Below, piece by piece: positions 58,583 to 64,000 of a DNA stretch of 64,000 nt. Below the pieces are notes generated by a model, which saw only the letters and a list, made by a program, of their open reading frames with translations, had not been told where the DNA came from and ran no database searches. Origin of the DNA: Axinella damicornis (taxonomy: Eukaryota > Porifera > Demospongiae > Axinellida > Axinellidae). Position 1 is the first letter of the stretch. Each line of letters begins with the position of its first letter. The stretch lies in contig OZ007514.1 in assembly GCA_963931865.1 (NCBI GenBank), positions 6,426,646 through 6,490,645 of the forward strand, in the 5' to 3' direction. The position numbers were made by a program, and so were the translations under genes.

Positions 58583-60104
58583 GTGAGAATATAACGTAAG
58601 CTACAGCCATACAAAGAGCCAGGGAGCGAGTCTAGCTGTATGAGCTGGCGGATGCAATCAGAGTCTGCTGTAGCATACAACAAGACCCGAGGGTTTGTCC
58701 CAAAAAGTGAGTTTGACCTACTGCTTGCACTTAGCAGGTGTAGTAACGTTATTATCCATCTACTGTGAGACATGCTTCAAAGTAGGTCAATCACCTCTCA
58801 CTACCACTGATGTAGCTCACTCCCGTGATGTCGGTGTGGCCCCATAGGGAGTGGGGCTGGGGTGGGAGCATGGGGGTGGAGCTGGGGTGAGAGCAGATGC
58901 ATACATGCAAGAAAAGATTCATTGTTGGACACTCACAACAATTATCAATATGTGTTGCTATTTTCTCGCAAAGCAGCTCAGTCCATACCCACTCTGGATC
59001 TGAAAAAGCTCACAAGACTGGCATATGTGAAAGCATCAAGTAAAAATCGGGAATAAAACACAGTCAAATGTGGGGAATTGTCCAAATTGCTTAAAAATGG
59101 ATTAAAACTTGTGCACCCCCTTCAATGAAATGCTTGAAAATTGGAGAAACTCAATTCTTGGAAATCTTCTGAAACATATTTAGAACCAATTCCCATCTCA
59201 GGGGGGTGCAAACTTTGAAATGCGTTTTATTCCCGATTTTTATTTCATGTGTTCACATATGCTTGGCGTGAATCAAAACTTGTAAGCCCACGAGCTTAGT
59301 CAAATTACTGTGAAGTCACACACCACAACACTCAAAGTTTGCATATCATGGAAGTACACTCAGTGGCTGACAGGATACAAAGACTGCCACCGATGAAGTT
59401 AAAATTGTTTTACAGTGTGCTCATAATGTTGTATACTTGTGTACCTCCTGGTTTGTGTAATGAAGTTTCAAATACAAATACATAATATCCTTCTGGACTG
59501 AATTTATAGCACTGGGCCCGGGATGTGTGCATTATCAGCTGGAGTTTGAGACTATAAGGACCATAATAATTATTATTGAACTAGTGTGCACATTGCTGGT
59601 ATTGAAGCTGCAATGGAAGGAACCCTTACTTGAGTTAAGATAAAATGATGTAGTGCCAATACAAAGAACTCTAAAATTAATTTGAAAGGGCTTCTGTAAA
59701 GTCGATGACATAATTCTCACAGCTTTGCCATGGTTTGCTGCTCCTGAGGCTGCTCACATGAATTAAGAGAATGTTGACCAAGAAACTCACAGAGTATTGG
59801 TGGTATAATTATACATATAGAGCCTTGCTTAGGAACTATTAGACAATTGCAATTGCAGTCGGCACATGGGCATATTTTCAAGAATCGAGTAGCCACTAAC
59901 GTTCATTCCCCGTGGGTGTACTATTGGGAGATTATGGCATTGTACTCTGGGACATAGTGTTCGGAGATTATGCTGCTCTGCACAGCTGTAGCTATGTAAA
60001 GTGGTATCGAATCTGATGACTCTGATCTTTGAGATTTATGCTACAAGACACATAACAGATATTAACCCTATGCCCACAAACATTTGCAGGCAGCACTATA
60101 TACT

Positions 60105-60376
60105 ACAAGTAATAAAAACATTTAAAATGTAACAGGATGTAGGGATACCAGAACTGCAAAAAGTAAGGAAACAAGGTAGGGATGATCACACAAAACAGTG
60201 AAGTATACAACCCCCTACAGAGATCTTTTTCCATAATACGTGTATAATGAAAAAAGATATGTAGGGGGATTGTATACTTCACTGTTTTGTGTGATCATCC
60301 CTACCTTGTTTCCTTACTTTTTGCGGTTCTGGTATCCCTACATCCTGTTACATTTTAAATGTTTTTTATTACTTGT
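60105..60376. mobile_element. 272-bp near-perfect hairpin MITE, copy A
   Basis: Arms starting ACAAGTAATAAAAACATTTA and ending TTATTACTTGT pair for over 110 bp around a ~60-bp loop holding GAGATCTTTTTCCATAATAC. Forms the start of the tandem duplication. A diverged relative is at 37183-37343. Confidence 0.85.
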
Positions 60377-61150
60377 TTATGTCATTTTTTTTTAGCAGCA
60401 GGCGCATGCATACTGGACTCTGGCATTTACACTGCCAGCAATGGCTGAAGAATCAGACCCAAGCATCTCAAAAGCCAACCCTTTTCTGGATGGATACTAA
60501 GCCAGTGCTCCCTGAGCTGAAGTAGTGTAGGTAAAATAGCTATACCAGATAGTAGTAGTGACACATTGTTGAGTCTTTAGATAGGCATTCACCCCTCTCA
60601 CAGAACACAGTCTAGTAACATATATAGCACAGAGAATTCACCTCAGTCTAGTTACGGCAACACAACAGCGCAAGGCACTTCTAATTCAGCGATCTTGAAT
60701 AATAATTACGTATCGTTGCTAAGTGATCGTTTAAGTGCGCATGCGTACAAACATGAAAATGGCGTGACAAATGAAGCCATAGTTATTGAGTGGGCAGCTG
60801 TAGCCGCCTGGTGAAGACTTGGAGGTTGCCAAAAAGCGATGGGCTGGTGCACTGCTCGGTGTAAAATGCTGCTGTTTCGTGCGAAAACCATCATGAGGGA
60901 TTGAGGCGACGTTGAGCTAGCCCGTCTGAAAGAAAGAAAGAAAGAAAGAAAGAAAGAAGAAAGAAAAACAATTTGCCCGTTTTGCGAGTACCTGGTGCGG
61001 TACTTTCGCGACGGTTTTTCGCGACGCGAGAAGTCTTGTTGGTCATGAAAACACTCGAAGATGAACGGTATGTGGTTATAAAGGCTTATAAGTGTACCGT
61101 TTCTGAGATTTGGAGAGATTCTTTTGTATTAGCATAATAATAATATGCTA

Positions 61151-61423
61151 ACAAGTAATAAAAAACATTTAAAATGTAACAGGATGTAGGGATACCAGAA
61201 CCGCAAAAAGTAAGGAAACAAGGTAGGGATGATCACACAAAACAGTGAAGTATACAATCCCCCTACATATCTTTTTTCATTATACACGTATTATGGAAAA
61301 AGATCTCTGTAGGGGGTTGTATACTTCACTGTTTTGTGTGATCATCCCTACCTTGTTTCCTTACTTTTTGCGGTTCTGGTATCCCTACATCCTGTTACAT
61401 TTTAAATGTTTTTTATTACTTGT
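61151..61423. mobile_element. 273-bp hairpin MITE, copy B with inverted loop
   Basis: Same arms as copy A, but the loop between them (CATATCTTTTTTCATTATAC ... GATCTCTGTAGGGGG) is the reverse complement of copy A's loop, while the sequence outside the arms keeps the same orientation. Confidence 0.85.
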
Positions 61424-62988
61424 TTATGTCATTTTTTCAGTTAGCAGCAGGCGCATGCATACTGGACTCTGGCATTTACACTGCCAGCAATGGCTGAAGA
61501 ATCAGACCCAAGCATCTCAAAAGCCAACCCTTTTCTGGATGGATACTAGCCAGTGCTCCCTGAGCTGAAGACCATAGCTAAGTATAGTGTAGCTAAAATA
61601 GCTATACCAGATAGTAGTAGCGACACATTGTTGAGTCTTTAGATAGGCATTCACCCCTCTCACAGAACACAGTCTAGTATATTATATAGCACAGAGAATT
61701 TACCTCAGTCTAGTTACGGCAACACAACAGCGCAAGTCACTTCTAATTCAGCGATCTTGAATAATAATTACGTATCGTTGCTAAGTGATCGTTTAAGTGC
61801 GCATGCGTACAAACATGAAAATGGCGTGACAAATGAAGCCATAGTTATTGAGTGGGCAGCTGTAGCCGCCTGGTGAAGACTTGGAGGTTGCCAAAAAGCG
61901 ATGGGCTGGTGCACTGCTCGGTGTAAAATGCTGCTGTTTCGTGCAAAAACCATCATGAGGGATTGAGGCGACGTTGAGCTAGCCCGTCTGAAAGAAAGAA
62001 AGAAAGAAAGAAAGAAAGAAGAAAGAAAAACAATTTGCCCGTTTTGCGAGTACCTGGTGCGGTACTTTCGCGACGGTTTTTCGCGACGCGAGAAGTCTTG
62101 TTGGTCATGAAAACACTCGAAGATGAACGGTATGTGGTTATAAAGGCTTATAAGTGTACCGTTTCTGAGATTTGGAGAGATTCTTTTGTAGCTATTAGCA
62201 TATATTGCGTGTACGTCGTATCCCTACATACAGAGTCTACCGACTCTGTGATACAAAAGAATCTCTCCAAATCGCGATACGACGTACACGCAATTATTGC
62301 GTGTACGTCGTATCCCTACATACAGAGTCTACCGACTCTGTGATATTGCAGCCACATGTGATAGTGCCACGGGGGTGTTTTGGAGCAGCACCCCTTCCAC
62401 AAGTTTTAATACTGTACAATACTCAGAATTAAGCAGCAAACTTGCATACAAAGACTGCATGCATGAAACCAACCCATTAATTTTAGATCTTGTCTAGCCA
62501 GGATCTATACAGGAAGATGAAGACGGCATATGTTATTCTTATAAGACTATATACTTCGGTTAGTACATGTACTGTGTTCTGTGACCAGTCTCTTGACCAA
62601 ACCTGGGCTAGGGACAGTATACTATACTCGATACAGTATATATTATGTAAAGTTGAGGGGGCTCTTACAGTAGTTGCACTCACTGGCCAGTGTACGTGTT
62701 GGCGCTAGCTAGCGTGCATCTGCCATTGCATTCTACATTTGTATATAGAATGCCTGAAGGACAATTTACGCTACAGTAAAATATCTTACACTCCGATACA
62801 TGGCCCAGTATCGTCATCTACATGGTACAGGTGGAGCGTGCATATTGAAATGTTGAACCTGATACTATCGTATTTATAACAAGTATATAGCTTCGCTCAC
62901 TCAGCTAGTAGTGCCCTCTACATTACGTAAGCAGTCCAGTGCTGGTGCTGGCACTCTCACCTCTGGCACCACAATATCACAGGGCCAG

Positions 62989-62991
<3 letters not shown>

Positions 62992-63020
<29 letters not shown>
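62992..63020. repeat. Homopolymer G tract (29 G)
   Basis: Pure G run; the polyglycine frame across it is not a gene. Confidence 0.85.
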
Positions 63021-63022
<2 letters not shown>

Positions 63023-63530
63023 TCATCTCTACAATGAAAGAGGTTATGATACATGTACCAATTTGTGCACGGTGGCAGTTTTGTCAATATCCCTGAAGGT
63101 TTACTACTTCCACATCCCCCTTCCAACTACAATATGCGAACCTTTTTCCATTTTACTGTACCATAATGCCAGAACAAATGGTTATGGTGTTCCCACACAT
63201 GCTCCGCTTTTGAAACAGCTTACTGATGTCTGCTGTACGTGCACCAAGTAGTCATTTAGCTCTAGTATATATTATTAGCTTTTACTATTTCGTGGACCAT
63301 GCTGTATGCAGAACTTTATAAGAAATAAAAATAAGAGCTCAAGAGAGCTCCTTGCATACCAATGCCTTATAAATCATTGTGGTATTACCTCCTACTTGCA
63401 CACCCGTACGTATCAAATCGTGTTAGAATGTTTGTGTGGGTAAATCAGTAGTATTGCAGCACAAAAACAAAACTGTAGTAGCTAGAATGTATGTTCACAA
63501 ACACAAAATAATGAATATAATTTGCACGGG

Positions 63531-63614
63531 CTATCTCATCATACTGCTGAGTAGTTCCTCGTATACTTCAGTGTTACCTTCAAGATGGGCTATGTCCAAT
63601 GCTGTGAGCCCGGC
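63531..63614 (-). CDS. Ankyrin-like last exon
   Basis: On the minus strand after CTTGTAG it reads AGLTALDIAHLEGNTEVYEE then LLSSMMR and TAG. G-x-TALDIA..EGN.EV...LL is the ankyrin repeat consensus. Only the end of a repeat is here; upstream exons would lie beyond the right edge. Isolated, so it could also be a pseudogene piece. Confidence 0.5.
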   Translation of the reverse strand, partial: AGLTALDIAHLEGNTEVYEELLSSMMR

Positions 63615-63855
63615 CTACAAGATGGAACAAAAGAGTCTTTCACAGCTGTGACACTGTTCCTCTTCTGTCACAGTTTGCATCTATCATGATCTATGTAGGC
63701 AAGCTAACTATGTCTACTGACAATTTCTTATCACTAGTTGGTGTACAGAGGACAAACTTCCAAACTTTACAACTAGTCCAGACACAAAGCACAGATAGGA
63801 GAGTGGATATCATGGGTATGTGAAGACACTGTTGCATTCTCTCCACTATGTGCAG

Positions 63856-63989
63856 AATGTGGAGCCATTGCAAGCACATGATCTACGTACAAGACTACTA
63901 TCAATGTATCTCACAATAGATCCAGACAAGAACAAGGTCCTCGTAGCGGTAGCGATCGCGCCACCAGATGATGGATTGACAAGGATTCA
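63856..63989 (+). CDS. Candidate exon at the right edge, unrecognised gene
   Basis: 134 nt between TGTGCAG and GTAAGC, phase 0 to 2: NVEPLQAHDLRTRLLSMYLT then IDPDKNKVLVAVAIAPPDDG. Looks coding and phase-compatible with 58494-58582. No domain recognised; the gene would continue past the window. Confidence 0.35.
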
Positions 63990-64000
63990 GTAAGCAAATC

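Larger units (their letters stand above)
60105..62193. repeat. Tandem duplication, two ~1.05-kb units
   Basis: Unit 1 (60105-61150) and unit 2 (61151-62193) are nearly identical over the hairpin MITE, the GCAGGCGCATGCATACTGGA block, the GAAA microsatellite and the TTTCGCGACGGTTTTTCGCG block. Differences are few single bases and short indels. Both contain the same 62-codon minus-strand frame (60706-60894, 61768-61956), which has no recognised domain. High identity points to a recent event or an assembly duplication. Confidence 0.88.

Noticed and set aside
60706..61956. Two identical 62-codon minus-strand frames as a gene pair
   Set aside because: They are the same sequence in the two units of a tandem duplication; identity shows recent copying, not coding constraint. 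No domain.

Overview
The window looks like nuclear DNA of an early-branching metazoan, most likely a demosponge. The reasons are spliced genes with GT/AG introns, an EMI-EGF-FN3 surface protein built of one-domain exons, Death-domain and ROC-COR (ROCO-like) immune-type proteins, an ACK-type tyrosine kinase tail, and many short inverted-repeat transposons. The species call is inference. No prokaryotic operons, rRNA, tRNA or CRISPR arrays were recognised. One run of exactly 200 N (19752-19951) marks an assembly gap.

Layout. (1) 75-17800, minus strand: the body of a large extracellular protein. In transcript order it has a Cys-rich exon (17697-17800), an EMI domain split over two exons, one plain EGF, two calcium-binding EGFs, then 21 fibronectin type III exons running off the left edge. 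Its start, and everything downstream of FN3 number 21, are not visible. (2) 20140-22292, plus strand: the last two exons of an ACK/TNK2-like kinase, with the UBA-like tail. The kinase half is not found upstream, where the N gap lies. (3) 22293-33559: gene-poor DNA full of mobile elements and minisatellites. It includes a 571-bp foldback element, a Mutator-like element with internally palindromic ends, a 23-bp minisatellite and a LINE fragment. (4) 33560-53024, plus strand: an unusual multi-exon gene. The 15 best exons keep one reading frame and predict about 1,424 residues: Death domain, Death domain, a p300/CBP-like N-terminal piece with a complete TAZ1 zinc finger, Ser/Gln-rich linkers, P-loop ROC-COR GTPase, linkers with a possible nuclear localisation signal, a third Death domain. 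The p300/CBP part is a phase 1 to phase 1 cassette with no KIX, bromodomain or acetyltransferase after it. (5) 53025-64000: repeats, including a near-perfect ~1.05-kb tandem duplication containing a palindrome whose loop is inverted between copies, plus a few candidate exons of an unrecognised plus-strand gene and an ankyrin-like last exon on the minus strand.

The most interesting candidate is the Death/TAZ1/ROC-COR/Death gene: if transcribed as one mRNA it would join a GTPase immune-type scaffold to the TAZ1 docking domain of p300/CBP, which in known animals binds transcription-factor activation domains. The phase arithmetic supports it, but only RNA evidence can decide between one fused gene and a partial p300/CBP duplicate lying in an intron. 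Exon limits throughout were read by eye from splice signals, reading frame and domain fit.
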